From Sepiola atlantica (taxonomy: Eukaryota; Mollusca; Cephalopoda; Sepiida; Sepiolidae): DNA of 64,000 nucleotides. The translations under genes were made by a program, and so were the position numbers. The stretch lies in NCBI GenBank assembly GCA_963556195.1, contig OY744535.1:89487949-89551948 (forward strand), in the 5' to 3' direction. Under the pieces are notes generated by a model that made no database searches, was not told the DNA's origin, and saw only the letters and a list, made by a program, of their open reading frames with translations. This document shows positions 47,733 to 59,841 of the stretch, piece by piece; within the stretch, counting starts at the first letter, position 1; every line of letters starts with the position of its first letter.

Positions 47733-48571
47733 GATAAAAGAAATAATTTCTTGAAAAAGAATTAGTCATAAATAGTCCTTCACTATTTTTTTTCTTTTCA
47801 AATGCTTACAGTTTAATAACAAACTCAACCCATTCTCATCACTGCGTCATTCGGGTCTCGAATTCGACCGGCACTTGCTAATCTTTTTTTTTCAAAGTTC
47901 CTTCAGAAGAAAAAACGATTTTATTAATCCGGCTTATTGGGTAATTAATTTAACAAATTATTTGTATTTTTGTTCGCATCTGGAACTTTTTTTTTCCAAT
48001 AAGTTTGTTTGCCTTTCAGTGTAGGCTGAAAATGAAAAATAGCAAGTAATGGCTATATTAAAAATTGACTAGTTATTTAAGAAAGTAACTTGGTTTTACT
48101 TGTCAGATTTATTTCTCCATTATACGATTTTACAGTGACAAGTCTGTTCACAAAATACGTTAGACTATATCAGACACGAAAAAAGGTTTTTGTAGTGTGG
48201 AGTTTTTTTTTTCAAACCTTTCAGTTTTATAAGCACATGGTATTTCAATTTCATTTGTTGCACGGGGTAAAATCCCGTATTGAAATACGAAAGAACACAA
48301 ATAGTAAAATCTGACTTACTTTTTTTCCTTCCAGTAATTGTTTAAACTGGTTATTTCTTGTAAGGCAGACTCGTCCCAAAATTGAATGTATTCGATGTTT
48401 CCAATATCTTCACGAAAATTGTAAAACACAGGGTCTTTTGTTTTTTTTTAAAAACGGGTAGAATTTTTTTTTTCGAAGGTTGAGCGTGTTGTAGACACTG
48501 GTTTATCACTCACAGGTTGCAAGGTCCAAGGTGTTTCCAACGAAGTCCTTTACGAATCACTCGCCGCCAGT
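47733..48571 (-). other. Gypsy 5' untranslated leader with primer-binding site
   Basis: Immediately after the 5' LTR (minus strand) comes 'actggcggcgagtgattcg' (about 48571-48553). It starts with TGG one or two bases from the LTR, as expected for a tRNA primer-binding site. The remaining leader, about 800 bp, has no clear frame. Confidence 0.75.
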
Positions 48572-48706
48572 TGTTGTGGACCCGTTTAGGGGTACCAACT
48601 ATGAAATAAAAGAACAACAGGTTTAGAGATAATAATAACTAATTGTATTGAACAGAGAAATTATACACAAGTCAGTGTTGGCAGTGCTAGTGCGTAAATG
48701 TGCCTC
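48572..48706 (-). repeat. Gypsy 5' LTR, inner part
   Basis: It matches 43282-43417 with four substitutions and one indel by eye. It is interrupted at 48706 by the nested element and resumes at about 51020. Confidence 0.95.
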
Positions 48707-51016
48707 AATATTTATTTGCGTAAATTTGTACACAAAATATGGCACAAGGCCAAAAAATGGGAGGGGATCGGATCGGTCATCTCTAACAAAAAATACTCAA
48801 CTTAGCTAGTTTTAATCATGACCATCATTTACCATTATACCGCATTCATACTATACATCCATCGCTACTCACCATAAGAATTCATACCATGAAATCCAAC
48901 TCAAAACCCATATAAGAAATATGCAACGGGGGGGGGACTAAAAATTAAAAATATGATATATACAATATAAAAGAAATAAAGGTTAGTAAAAGCCCCCCCG
49001 TTATTGAAATTTGCCGGTCAAAATCGAAAACTCGAAAAATGGTGGTTGATGCAGGCCCCAACGTTTTATTCTGACCACCTCCTTCGAAAATATCGAAGAG
49101 TGACCTGCATCTCCGGCAAATCAGGCACTCAGTCACCTAATTAGAGAGGGCAGGGGAGCGGGGCAGAAAATAAAAAGTGGGATGAGGACAAAATAAAAGG
49201 GGGCATGTAATGGAATCAATCATACACTAGCTAAATTGTTGAACTTAAACATCTGCCATAGAGCCTTCGCTTCTGGTTACTTCCTTACAACTGTAAGAAC
49301 TCTATGGGCGTTGGGAAATTAGCAGGGTCTTTAATGGTTATACCACCGACTTCTTTGAATTAAAGGAGTTCATTTATATTGGAGAGGTGGTAATGCTTTA
49401 CTGTTTCTATTTGGGTGCATGTCACTTTGCAGATATCTTCCCCAGAAAGGAATGTGGCTTTTTTAGTTTTCCTTTCCACAGAAGGGCTCCTCTGCCTCTT
49501 CTGTGTAATAGATGGAGGGGGAGGCATGACATCCATTGGGAAGGGGGAAGGGGAGCTAGGCCCCATATGAGATGCTGGAGAAGGCGAAGGGGAGGGTTTT
49601 TTGTGGGTGACGCAGGTGGGGTATGTTGGGGGGTATTCAATGGAAAGACAAATGGAGAAGGTTTAGAAGAAGTGATTTTTTAGACGATTTAATCGGACTT
49701 AGAGGGATAAGCTTGTACTGTTTGTCTAAAATTGGGCCAGTGATTGGGGGGGGGGGCATTAATTTGGGAGAATTAGAATTTTTAGAAACTATTGGTTTTG
49801 TGATCGGCTGGGGACTTGGATTGGGGGTAGAGATTTTATCTGAAGTGGCTGAATTTTTTCCCTTTTTTTTCTCCTTTTCTCCTACTTTCTTATCTAATTT
49901 AGATTTAAGCTCTTTTGCCTTAATGTAACTGTCTTTTCCCGGGTCGTTTTTAAGCATTTCTTTTTCTCTCATTTCTTCGAGATATACTCGACCCGGGTTT
50001 TTTTCCCCCGGAACAATAATCCATTCCTCGTCTTTTTCTGCAGAAGGTAGAGCAGGGAATTCGTCTTCGGAGTCATCAGATGTAGATGTAATAGGTAAAC
50101 CAATTGTAGCTGGAGGATCGAGGTGGGTGCCAGCCTTGGATGGTCTGGTAATCGGGGGCGTCGTTTTTTTAGTTGATTTTCTCTGTGGGCAATCAAAAGT
50201 TAAATGACCTAGTTGCTCACAAAACCAACAAACAGGTCTTCGTCCGGCAATATAATAGGTAGTTTTTCCTCCCCGACTCGTAAATAGTAGGGGATGCTGT
50301 CATAAGCTTTCTTGTCGATAAGTATTTCGAAGTTCCATGTACCTGGAAATTCGTCAAAATTGACGTATGTGATTTCGCCAAATCTTAGAAAAAAGGCACC
50401 AATTTGTTCGCCTTTTACATAAAAAGGCACATTGAAGATAGAAATTAAAGAACGTCTTCTACTCATGTACTCGGTTCGTAAAACATAGTCCTGCGTGATA
50501 ATTTGAGTAAGTGAGAGATTAGCACATATCTCTTTGTTAGGAAACAAAGCATTCCAAGCGTTAAATACCTTACACTTGATTAACCTTTGCGGTTTAAATC
50601 CTGCAGTTACCAATATCTTGCATATTAATTCAGGAGAGGCCCTGATGGATTTTTTAATTTTTTTTCGACAACAAACATGGTTACTGTTCTTTTTTAATTT
50701 CGGCAAGCATTGGTAAACCCACGGTAATTCCTTGTTCAGTAACCATGTTTTCGTATTTTTTTGCTTCTTCCACGAAATCATTTACATTTATAGACAGTTT
50801 TGGTGGTTTGCACCATTCCGAATTTTCAGTCTTTTTGGACGCCATCTAGTTAATAACTAGAGACACCAAAAAAAAAGTGGCAGAGAAAAAAAAACGTCGT
50901 AAAAGGGAAAACATTTCAACAATAACAGACAACGTGAAAGCAATAAAAACGATAACAATAATCAACAACAGCAGGCAACAACAGATTTAAGAAAAATACT
51001 AACTTGACGCAATAAA
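48707..51016 (-). mobile_element. Nested LINE derivative with ORF1 but no visible ORF2 (2.3 kb)
   Basis: The insertion splits the Gypsy LTR, with a 3-bp duplication 'ctc' at most. On the minus strand: a 5' UTR (51016-50846), an ORF1 with a zinc knuckle (50845-49360), and about 650 bp of apparent 3' UTR ending in 'caaatttacgcaaataaata'. No endonuclease or RT motif is found anywhere. It therefore looks like an internally deleted or ORF1-only LINE that needs another element's RT. It post-dates the Gypsy insertion. Confidence 0.85.
49360..50845 (-). pseudogene. LINE ORF1-like nucleic-acid-binding protein, frameshifted
   Basis: The start codon at 50845-50843 opens 'MASKKTENSEWCKPPKLS'. The frame shifts near 50690 and 50230. 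Middle part (50690-50209): 'RLIKCKVFNAWNALFPN', 'SIFNVPFYVKGEQIGAFFLR'. A CCHC knuckle 'CWFCEQLGHLTFDC' follows at about 50235-50190, then a Ser/Pro/Lys-rich tail (50190-49640). After another shift comes a C-terminal proline-rich part ending in 'VKHYHLSNINELL' (49398-49363). ORF1 proteins of this sort bind the LINE RNA. Three frameshifts make it non-functional. Confidence 0.85.
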
Positions 51017-51019
51017 CTC

Positions 51020-51106
51020 CAAATGTTCTCCCGGACAAACCGGTATTTATGGTAGCCGGTTGCTATCATTTAGTTATTATTAAAGGGTAGGTAGGTCACC
51101 CACAAC

Positions 51107-51107
<1 letters not shown>
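51020..51107 (-). repeat. Gypsy 5' LTR, outer part
   Basis: It matches 43418-43505. A cluster of changes at about 51033-51041 and one further substitution separate it from the other LTR. It ends CCACAACA, followed by the 'taaat' duplication. Confidence 0.95.
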
Positions 51108-51112
<5 letters not shown>

Positions 51113-51161
<49 letters not shown>

Positions 51162-51165
51162 CACA
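51113..51165. repeat. (TA)n microsatellite
   Basis: TA array beginning at the Gypsy target duplication. Confidence 0.95.
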
Positions 51166-51883
51166 CATATGTTTATATATACAAATGCTTTATTGAAAAA
51201 CTATAAGTTACATTCTTCAGAGAAGTATCATGGTTGGATTAAGATGAGCTGACTTTTTATTTGTGTTAAACAAGTTATTAAGATCTCATTCAAACCATCA
51301 GCGACTAACGAAATAAAAACAAATAGAAGAATAAACTTCAAAGATCACCGTAACATTTTCAGGTTAAGTCACTCAAGCGTTCTTCAAACCAAAATATAAA
51401 ACATGTCATTCATACGCTTGTTGTAAACACAAGATAACACTTTCGCATTTATTTATTTAAATGTGTTAATTTTTATACAATTTTATTTATCTATTAAAAA
51501 TCCACACAAATAAATGAAACTATTGCAGAAAATCAATTCACCTAAGTGGTGGTTCGTTGTTGTGTATGTTTTTTTACAATATTTTCATTAATATAAACAA
51601 ATGTAAAAAAATATCGTGTCGATCGGTAACGGAAACAGAGCTGATAGTCCCTTTTTACCTTTCTCTCTATAAAGGCGCTAACGTGAAATAATGAGAGGAG
51701 GAAAGAGAGAAAGGGAGAAAGAGGGGGTATTCAGTTACCATCTCGTGATTCACAACTATTGCATGTGCTTTGTATATATTTCTGTCTAGTTTGTTTGATT
51801 TAAAATAGTTATCCTTTAAATAAATAAGCAACTATCTTAAGAAAGATTTAATAATTTATGAATAAGTTCATGAATTACTGTTA
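51166..51883. other. Unannotated stretch
   Basis: A purine-rich segment lies at 51690-51730; nothing else recognised. Confidence 0.5.
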
Positions 51884-52275
51884 ATATTTTAAAACAGTAG
51901 TGTATATTAATAATTTAAAACAGTATTGTATATTAATATTTTAAAACAGTATTGTATATTAATATTTTAACACAGTATTGTATATTAATATTTTAAAACA
52001 GTATTGTATATTAATATTTTAAAACAGTATTGTATATTAATATTTTAAAACAGTATTGTATATTAATATTTTAAAACAGTATTGTATATTAATATTTTAA
52101 AACAGTATTGTATATTAATATTTTAAAATAGTATTGTATATTAATATTTTAAAACAGTATTGTATATTAATATTTTAAAACAGTATTGTATATTAATATT
52201 TTAAAACAGTAGTGTATATTAATATTTTAAAACAGTATTGTATATTAATATTTTAAAACAGTATTGTATATTAAT
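51884..52275. repeat. 26-bp minisatellite, about 15 copies
   Basis: The unit is 'ttaatattttaaaacagtat' plus 'tgtata', very homogeneous (single-base variants such as taaca, agtag, aaata). AT-rich; no spacers, so not a CRISPR-type array. Confidence 0.97.
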
Positions 52276-53038
52276 GGAAACATCAGACAATAACATTACA
52301 AATGAATAACACCAAGCGTGATCTTATTAGAATTTTTTAAAAATAGTTATGCAATTAAAGTGTTAAAAATTCGTGTCTACGATATATACAGAATTTGAAA
52401 ACGCTCTATTGTATTGTATTAGTGATTGCAATGACATACCTGTGTTGATGATAATATAAGAATGATGGATTGAAAAAAAACTTTCTCAATTATTAATTTA
52501 GATGTATGTATTTATGTGGGTAATTGTAAAACCCTGACATTTTCGAGAGTATTATTGTAAAATATTACATAATTTATTTTAAATATTTTTGTTACTTTTA
52601 ACCTGAGCTTGAGACTTACATAGATCTATGCGAATGTTGTGTGCGCGTGTATTTATATATTTATAGACGGGTGTGTGTATATATGGGTGTGCTAGTATAT
52701 TAAATTCGACCCTGACTATGTATTCTTGCATAAACGCTAGCTTGATGTCTCTTTTCATGTTGGAGTGCCAGACGATCAAAACATTTTAAAAAATGTAAAT
52801 CTCAATGAAACAACTTAAGAGATAGTAAGATTAAAAATAATTTTAATTGATCGCGTGTTTCTTGGAAGAGTATATTTGCCTAATTTCACAACATAAAAAC
52901 ATAAAGAGAAGACGTTTAGGCTTGATAAGTCTAGCTTCCTATAGCTAAGACTGAAACATGTTTCGCCAACGTTGAGCAAAATAATGTTTATATAAATAAA
53001 CATCTCCATGCCTATGTATGTATGCGTAAATGGAAAAG

Positions 53039-53045
<7 letters not shown>
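52276..53045. other. Unannotated AT-rich stretch
   Basis: Nothing recognised. Confidence 0.5.
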
Positions 53046-53103
<58 letters not shown>

Positions 53104-53117
53104 ATATATATATATAA
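53046..53117. repeat. (TA)n microsatellite
   Basis: TA array with a 'catg' interruption. Confidence 0.95.
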
Positions 53118-54365
53118 TGTGTTGGTAATGTGTAAAGTAATAATCACTTCTAAGCGTTAGTTTCTAGTGTTTCATTGTTTAGGCAATATTAAAAATATAC
53201 TTGAGAATTACCAAAAAAATTGCGTACGAAACGAGAACAATCTAATCTCTATGGATTAAATAGATGGTGCTGTTCAATATTCTTTACTGATCCCCAGTTC
53301 GACATAAAGATTCCCAAATCCAACCGAACGCACTTGGAAGTGTTCGGGGTTTACAATAGCCTAAACGTTGTTGCTATACAATTAAAGAGAAGAACAATAT
53401 TTTTAATAATCTAAATAATGCACACATACATATATGTGTGTATGGATATGTTATTAATGTTAAACATATATTTATATGATAATTAGTGTTTCTACATTAA
53501 TATGCCAACTATATAAGTTCATTCTCAGAAGAGTTTGACTCATTTTTATGTTCCCTGACAAAGATGAAAATCAAGACATAATCATACTAAAATTATGTTT
53601 AGAGTTTAATCACCTTCAATTACTTGACTCTAGAATGTGTCTTAATTTACAGCATCAGCTCCGAAGAAGACCTTTAAATGCAGAACATCATGTGAAATTT
53701 TAAAATAGGAATTCGTACCCATTAATCTCCCATAAAACAGTTTAAAACACTCCCAAAATGTTAGTGTTTTTCAATTGACGTCTTGTAAATAGTTCACAAA
53801 GATCGTAAATAATCTAAATTTTACTGCAACAACTTTTGCATAAAACAAAACTAAACTTAATATGCCCCATATTACGACGTCTTACCTCTAGCAATCATGC
53901 ACCTGTGTTCAAACTTTTTAATAATTGGTTTATTTGTTTAAGAGTATATCCTGCATATAGAAATATTACAACTTACACACATACCTTAATGTATACAGAT
54001 ATTAAACATTCAGATTCAATAAAAATATAATATTTTAAAAGTGTACTCATTAATTTGAATTTGTTATTTCTGAAATAACACAAGCTCAAAAAGGATCCTT
54101 AGGTTGTCAAGAGTGTGTTTGTAAACAGTGATCGTATCGGAATTAGAGAACAGCTTCAGTGGAATTTTCATGAACACTTTTTAGAATTGTACGACGCATT
54201 TGTTTCATAGTTTGGCCCGAATCCAGAATATAAACACATTCTGTTATGTACACCTATTTTCATCCTTCGGTGGGTGTCTTGTTTCCTCGTGAATGTGTGG
54301 TTGGTTCTTACACCGATATAAATAGAGTCTGTTTTTATGTGTAAGCATATACTGGTTTTCATGTA

Positions 54366-54367
<2 letters not shown>
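53118..54367. other. Unannotated stretch
   Basis: No gene motif. A segment at 54140-54360 may be part of an old repeat. Confidence 0.45.
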
Positions 54368-54430
<63 letters not shown>

Positions 54431-54471
54431 TATGTGTACATATATTTACACACACACATATATATATATAT

Positions 54472-54526
<55 letters not shown>
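54368..54526. repeat. (TA)n / (CA)n microsatellite
   Basis: TA arrays interrupted by 'acacacacat'. Source of the Y/I-rich frames on both strands. Confidence 0.95.
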
Positions 54527-54528
<2 letters not shown>

Positions 54529-54539
54529 TATTCGATGTA

Positions 54540-55030
54540 TGCTACCGTCAACCGTCTTTTAAAGTAGTTTTAAAATGTACATTTTTACGAAATAGAACAC
54601 AATTATCGATGATATTGGTATTCGATTTTCGAGAGATGTCAAATATTACCGCGATACAAGCATTTGAAAGATTGCCATAGAAAACTTGGAAACTTCTAAT
54701 AGAGATTGTATAAAAGCAGTAGTATCCAACTAAATGACGTGTTTTCGTTTAACGCTTCTATTTCTTTGTTTCAATACTTTTCGTCTATGATATATTTTTA
54801 ACAGTAAATAGATCATTTGATCTGCTTGTGTATTGCTATGTATTTATTAATATTATCAAATTAAACATACTTCTTGTAGATATGCAAATAAAGGTTTAAT
54901 GCAATTATTTCTTAAAGATATTTATACACTGTACATTAGTACGAAATAGAGCACAATTATCAGTAATATTTGTATTTAATGTTTGAAGATGTCAAATCTA
55001 AATGCTATACATACATTTGAAAACAAATAT
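54540..55030. repeat. Repeat family R5, copy 1 (1.3 units of a ~370-bp tandem repeat)
   Basis: 'acgaaatag(a)acacaattatc', a 'gatgtcaaat' block and 'acatttgaaa' recur about 370 bp later within the same copy (54578 and 54949). The whole block recurs at 56521-56965. No coding motif. Confidence 0.8.
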
Positions 55031-55258
55031 GAGGATAGACATGTATAACTGAATATAACATTATGGAATTCTTACCAACTTAATTCCGTTGAAATTTGTA
55101 AATATTCATACTCGATCATTCTAAAAAAACTTGTAAACATAACATATAATTCAGTTAAAAGTGTTAAATATCTTTTAATAGATGTATAATAATAGCATAA
55201 TAATCTCGAACATTTCAGTTGTTTGCTAAAGTGAGGAAATATGTATTACCTCATACAC

Positions 55259-55321
<63 letters not shown>

Positions 55322-55750
55322 CATATATTAAAAGAGATAGATAAATAGAAGGAGAGAGGGAATGAAAACTCTCTACTATAGTCTAAAGCTGGTCAATAAC
55401 CAATGTTCAGATCATCGGCTGAAAAACGGCTGAACTATACTAAGCGGCGGTAGGTCAGTGTTTCGATGAACTCGCTTTAATCTATGTTACACGACTTATA
55501 CAGGGGCAAAAGTCCACTCGAGAATACCGTTAATAAAATTGCCAGGTGATTTGAAACGATCGGCGCAATGGAAAGGTTTTGATTATTCAAGTTGACGGCT
55601 TGACTAGAATGTGTCAACATAAAACGTAAGTATATATATATATATATATATAGTACAAAACACGTCACTCTGCTATTCATACATATACAGATATATACAG
55701 ATATATAATAGTATATATCAATATAAATATACATATAAATTAATATAAAT

Positions 55751-55800
<50 letters not shown>

Positions 55801-56059
55801 TATATAAGGCATCCACTTATAGACTGTTTCGTTGTATCACAATCGAGCAAAAGCGACATACAATGAAATGTTAGTGTGGACCCATTTCTAGGGATAACAC
55901 TGTATCTCTATATAAAATATATATATATATTTGAATATTCCATTCGAGTTCTACTTTACTTCTCAAACGCTGAGTTAATAAATAAGTGAGTAGCATTAAT
56001 TTACTTCTCCCGAATTTACCAGTTAAATATGTTATTGTATATATTTTTTGTGGTTCCAT
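55031..56059. other. Unannotated stretch with (TA)n arrays
   Basis: TA arrays at 55262-55318, 55630-55652 and 55752-55806. Nothing else recognised. Confidence 0.6.
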
Positions 56060-56340
56060 GTCTTAAATGGTTCCAGAAAAATCATCTTGTCTGGTGGAGT
56101 ATACACCTTAGAGCTGTTTCCTGAGGTAACATAACACACAGAAAGGGCAATATTCGTCGTATGAGCCGATGCCTAGCCATTCGAGGGGATCTTGTTTGGG
56201 GTTCGAATAGTATGTTAATTTGAATATTCTGTCAGAGTTAACTTTTCGATGGAAGTATAGTCATGTCTGGTTATCCTGACAACCCCTTGTACAGACGTAC
56301 CGAAGGCACTTGATAATAGTGTCTAGTAGGTAATCCAATA
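56060..56340. repeat. Interspersed repeat family R1, longest copy
   Basis: This is the most complete copy: 'ggttccagaaaaatcatctt', 'ttcgaatagtatgttaattt', 'catgtctggttatcctgaca' and 'cagacgtaccgaaggcactt' in order, matching the copies at 1950, 19030 and 22640. It ends against a TA array. Confidence 0.7.
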
Positions 56341-56344
56341 CTCT

Positions 56345-56345
<1 letters not shown>

Positions 56346-56382
<37 letters not shown>

Positions 56383-56460
56383 CCCCACTCGTCTTTTTCA
56401 TTGATTTTAATAATGCTTCCTCTAAAATTAATCCTACCATTCTGTTGTACACGTAATTTA

Positions 56461-56514
<54 letters not shown>
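56346..56514. repeat. Two (TA)n microsatellites
   Basis: TA at 56346-56380 and 56463-56514, separated by about 80 bp. Confidence 0.95.
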
Positions 56515-56515
<1 letters not shown>

Positions 56516-56520
56516 CCATC

Positions 56521-56962
56521 TTTTAAGGTTATATTAAAATGTACATTTTTACGAAATAGAACACAATTATCGATGATATTGGTATTCGATTTTCGAGAGA
56601 TGTCAAATATTATACCGATACAAGCATTTTAAAGATTGCCATGGAAAACTTGGAACTTCTAATAGAGATTGTATAAACGCAGTAGGATCCTACTAAATGA
56701 CGAGTTTTCTTTTAACGCTACGATTTCTGAGTTTCAATATGTGTATCTATGATATACTACTAACATTTTATTTTTAACAGTAAACAAATGATTTTATCTG
56801 CTTGTGTATTGATATGTATGTATTAATATTATCAGAGTGAACATACTTCTAGTAGACATGCTAATAAATGTTTAATGCAATTATTTCTTAAAGATATTTA
56901 AACATTGTACATTAGTACGAAATAAAACACAATTATCACTAATATTTGTATTTAATGTTTGA

Positions 56963-56965
<3 letters not shown>
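56521..56965. repeat. Repeat family R5, copy 2
   Basis: About 90% identical by eye to 54555-54990 in direct orientation ('aaatgtacatttttacgaaa' onward). It is cut at 56965 by a TA array. Confidence 0.88.
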
Positions 56966-57020
<55 letters not shown>

Positions 57021-57420
57021 GTCTGGTGTTTTTCTACTGATGCCGGGTTTTCTATAGCTGTAATTTGAGTGACTTTCTTTCCCATATTATGTTCATGGTA
57101 TCTTCAATTCGTTCGATTTCTGAACTGTATGAATAGGATTGTAATTAGTATATCTAAACTTTCTCTCTATCTATATCTGTATAACCGAGAGTTATTTTTT
57201 TTGTCTCGATGCTATGTTCTTGCTTTAGCATCAACGTTGGGGCATATACACTGTTCTAATGAAGATACTTGATATAAAACACGGCAGCGTGTCAGAAACC
57301 ATCATACACCAAACTGTAGTTTATGTTGATATCTCGGAGCGTATGTAAATGAATATATGGTAATTGTTTTACTTAAAATATATATAATATATATATATAT
57401 ATATATCTATGGAAAACTTT
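56965..57420. other. (TA)n array, then unannotated sequence
   Basis: TA at 56965-57020 and 57381-57407. No gene seen between. Confidence 0.6.
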
Positions 57421-57639
57421 AACAAGAAGAAAATACCCCCGACATATAATACACAAAAGTATATAATTAGCAGAAAACATTCTATTATAACAATTACTAA
57501 TTAAAAAAAAACACAAATTAGCATCCATCTCTTAGCACAACAAAAAGAAACCAGAATTTTCCCTGAAATAACAAGAAACCTAACCCTACTGAACCAAAAC
57601 AACAAACTAAACAACATATTAAAAACAACGAAAATAATA

Positions 57640-58020
57640 AAAGCAAACACTAACCAACAAACCTCAAACACATTTTAACCACATCTAAACTTAACAAACA
57701 CACACTAAAAGGGGTCACAAAAGGCCACGAGATAATATGTGAGATCTGTGACATAATAATAGAAGGGAACTCATACACATTTAAAAACCCAACACAAACA
57801 TTCACAATAAAAATAATTTAACTGCACCCCGTTGTCTATGTGCTAGAATGTACAACGTTTAACGGATCTTTCATAGGTGTCACCAATACATTTAATAAAA
57901 AAGTAGATTTACATAAAAAGCAACAATAAATTAATGAAAAACGTAAATTAATCATCTCCCAACATGTTCAACGGAGGAAAATGAAACATAATGCCTATTT
58001 TCTGACGCCAAAATTACACA
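57640..58020 (+). pseudogene. Penelope-like element relic (linker and GIY-YIG region), strongly decayed
   Basis: Translation from about 57715 gives 'GHEIICEICDIIIEGNSYTF' (a cysteine-pair linker with the YTF block of PLEs), then 'PVVYVLECTTFNGSFIGVTN', resembling the 'VVY.L.C....YIG.T' pattern of the GIY-YIG nuclease. Stops and lost cysteines are frequent. The assignment rests on pattern only; a profile search with PLE GIY-YIG models would decide it. Confidence 0.5.
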
Positions 58021-58164
58021 TACTTACTAACACAAGAAAAACAACTTCATATTTAAATTCAATCCAGCATTAAACAGATCGTAACTCAAACTACACACCA
58101 TACGGAGCGCACCTCTATCAACCTTTCTGTATATCTCTCTATCCATCTATCTAACCATACACGT

Positions 58165-58171
58165 GTGTGTA

Positions 58172-58216
<45 letters not shown>

Positions 58217-58217
58217 G
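58165..58217. repeat. (CA)n-(TA)n microsatellite
   Basis: CA then TA; GT-rich sequence continues to about 58255. Confidence 0.95.
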
Positions 58218-58745
58218 TACGTGTTTGTGTGTGTATGTATTTGAGTGTGTATGTGTATCGCTCAATTATGTACAAGATTCAGAACTAACCGCACTACACA
58301 CACACACGCGCACGCGTGCACAACCGCCAAGTCGGCAGCAAGACAATAAAATTAATAAATTTCAAAAGAAAATCCCAGCACTCAAAGAAATAGTGATGAC
58401 TGATAAAATAAAGGTCAAAATAACACGTACTTAATAAACACACACTTTGACCAAGAGAAGGAAAAAAATAAATAATTAAATTAAAAAATACAAAAATATC
58501 AAAACACATACACACGCACCCGCAACCCCAAATATACGCAAAAACGGCAAACAATAACACATGTCCTCAAATGAAACAATCCTCTTTCAAATCGAAAACA
58601 TTTTTCAAATGTATGTAGATATCTGATGAGAGAGGACCACCGCTTGAAACGCCTTATATAAAAGTATAAATTGATAAAATAACAAAATAATTAATAAATA
58701 TTGAAAAAAACTGTTTATAAATGTTGGTAGCCTACTCCCTTTACA

Positions 58746-58747
<2 letters not shown>
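58218..58747. other. Unannotated A-rich stretch
   Basis: A CA/CG-rich run near 58297-58322. Frames on both strands lack motifs. Confidence 0.5.

Positions 58748-58793
<46 letters not shown>
58748..58793. repeat. (TA)n microsatellite
   Basis: Pure TA array. Confidence 0.95.
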
Positions 58794-58796
<3 letters not shown>

Positions 58797-59578
58797 ATAT
58801 ACGTTTCTGTATATGTGCATATTGCGTGTGTGCATATTCAGACATGAGTGTGTATCTTTTGAATGATTCACGACTTTTATATCTTATGTAGTTTAAACAT
58901 TTTGGCACGTTTCCTGTATACAAAGCTCTTTTTTAAGTTGCATATCTTGCCAAAATAGAAAAAAAATCTTAGACCCACTTTTATTTAATTATTTAAGTTT
59001 TAATTTCTTTTAAGTTCAAGATTGTATATCTATTATTTTCGTCTTTCGTTTATAAAAAAAATACGTTTGCAATTTATCTAACATTTTATAGATTTTATCT
59101 TGTTCTATGGTTAAGCATACTTTATTTATGAACTGATGTTTTAAAAAGTAGATGATACTTTTTATATATTGTAAAATGAAGACAGCTTAGCTGGGATAGA
59201 TTACAACTGGTAGAATCATTCACATAATTAGCGAAGACTCAATTCGTCAGTAATACATTCTTATCGTCCATATAGATATATAGATGTTACTGTTAAATAT
59301 TCAACATTTGCTTATGTGCTTTTTATCACTATTAGAGAAAATTTAAACCGAAAACAAATTTATCACACAAAACAGCTACTCACTGCTTTTTTTTATTAAT
59401 CGCTGTTCACTATATTTTAGACATTTCAGAAACACGATGTAATATATTCATAATTATTTACTCGCGTTGGAACTCAGAAAGTTTTCGAATGAGCTGCCGA
59501 TTTGTCAATCTGTTACAAAATTAGCGATGTATTATTTCGTATGAAAAGCCTACATACGTTATGCAATTTGCATTCTTC

Positions 59579-59581
<3 letters not shown>
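58794..59581. other. Unannotated AT-rich stretch
   Basis: Nothing recognised. Confidence 0.5.

Positions 59582-59630
<49 letters not shown>
59582..59630. repeat. (TA)n microsatellite
   Basis: Pure TA array. Confidence 0.95.
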
Positions 59631-59632
<2 letters not shown>

Positions 59633-59798
59633 GCAAAGTTCCGAATACGTTCGTCGAACACTCTCGACTAGTCTTCTATCTGTGATTTCTTCTAGGTGCA
59701 TACAGATCTTAATTTCCCTTAATTACGTGACAGTTTCCGTTGGCCGAATAGATATGGTGACTGGATTCGCGCTTCCCGACCATCTGAAATTGTTACTT

Positions 59799-59841
59799 TG
59801 CTGCATTGAGAGCACTAAGCTTGAACCCCAACGTCTGTAGG
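59799..59841 (+). ncRNA. Hammerhead remnant, family 1, copy C
   Basis: 'ctgcattgagagc' with a damaged first core box, 'gcttgaac' for the second, then 'acgtc' and 'tgtagg'. The GTC before TGTAGG shows that C stood at the cleavage position in this lineage. Confidence 0.6.

Larger units (their letters stand above)
43277..51112 (-). mobile_element. Ty3/Gypsy LTR retrotransposon, full-length, inactive, with a nested LINE in its 5' LTR
   Basis: The two LTRs (43282-43505, and 48572-48706 plus 51020-51107) are flanked by the 5-bp target duplication 'taaat' (43277-43281 and 51108-51112). Each LTR starts and ends with the inverted pair TGTTGTGG/CCACAACA. Between them on the minus strand lie gag, protease, RT, RNase H and integrase in the Gypsy order. 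The LTRs differ at about ten positions plus one indel over about 223 bp by eye, so the insertion is not recent. Element length without the nested insertion is about 5.5 kb. Frameshifts, stops and lost catalytic residues make it dead. Confidence 0.95.

Noticed and set aside
49387..49928. Plus-strand frames of 98 and 101 residues
   Set aside because: Shadows of the minus-strand LINE ORF1, composed of its reverse-complement proline-rich tail.
51884..52275. Regular direct repeats that could suggest a CRISPR array
   Set aside because: Head-to-tail 26-bp units without spacers in a eukaryotic context; a minisatellite.
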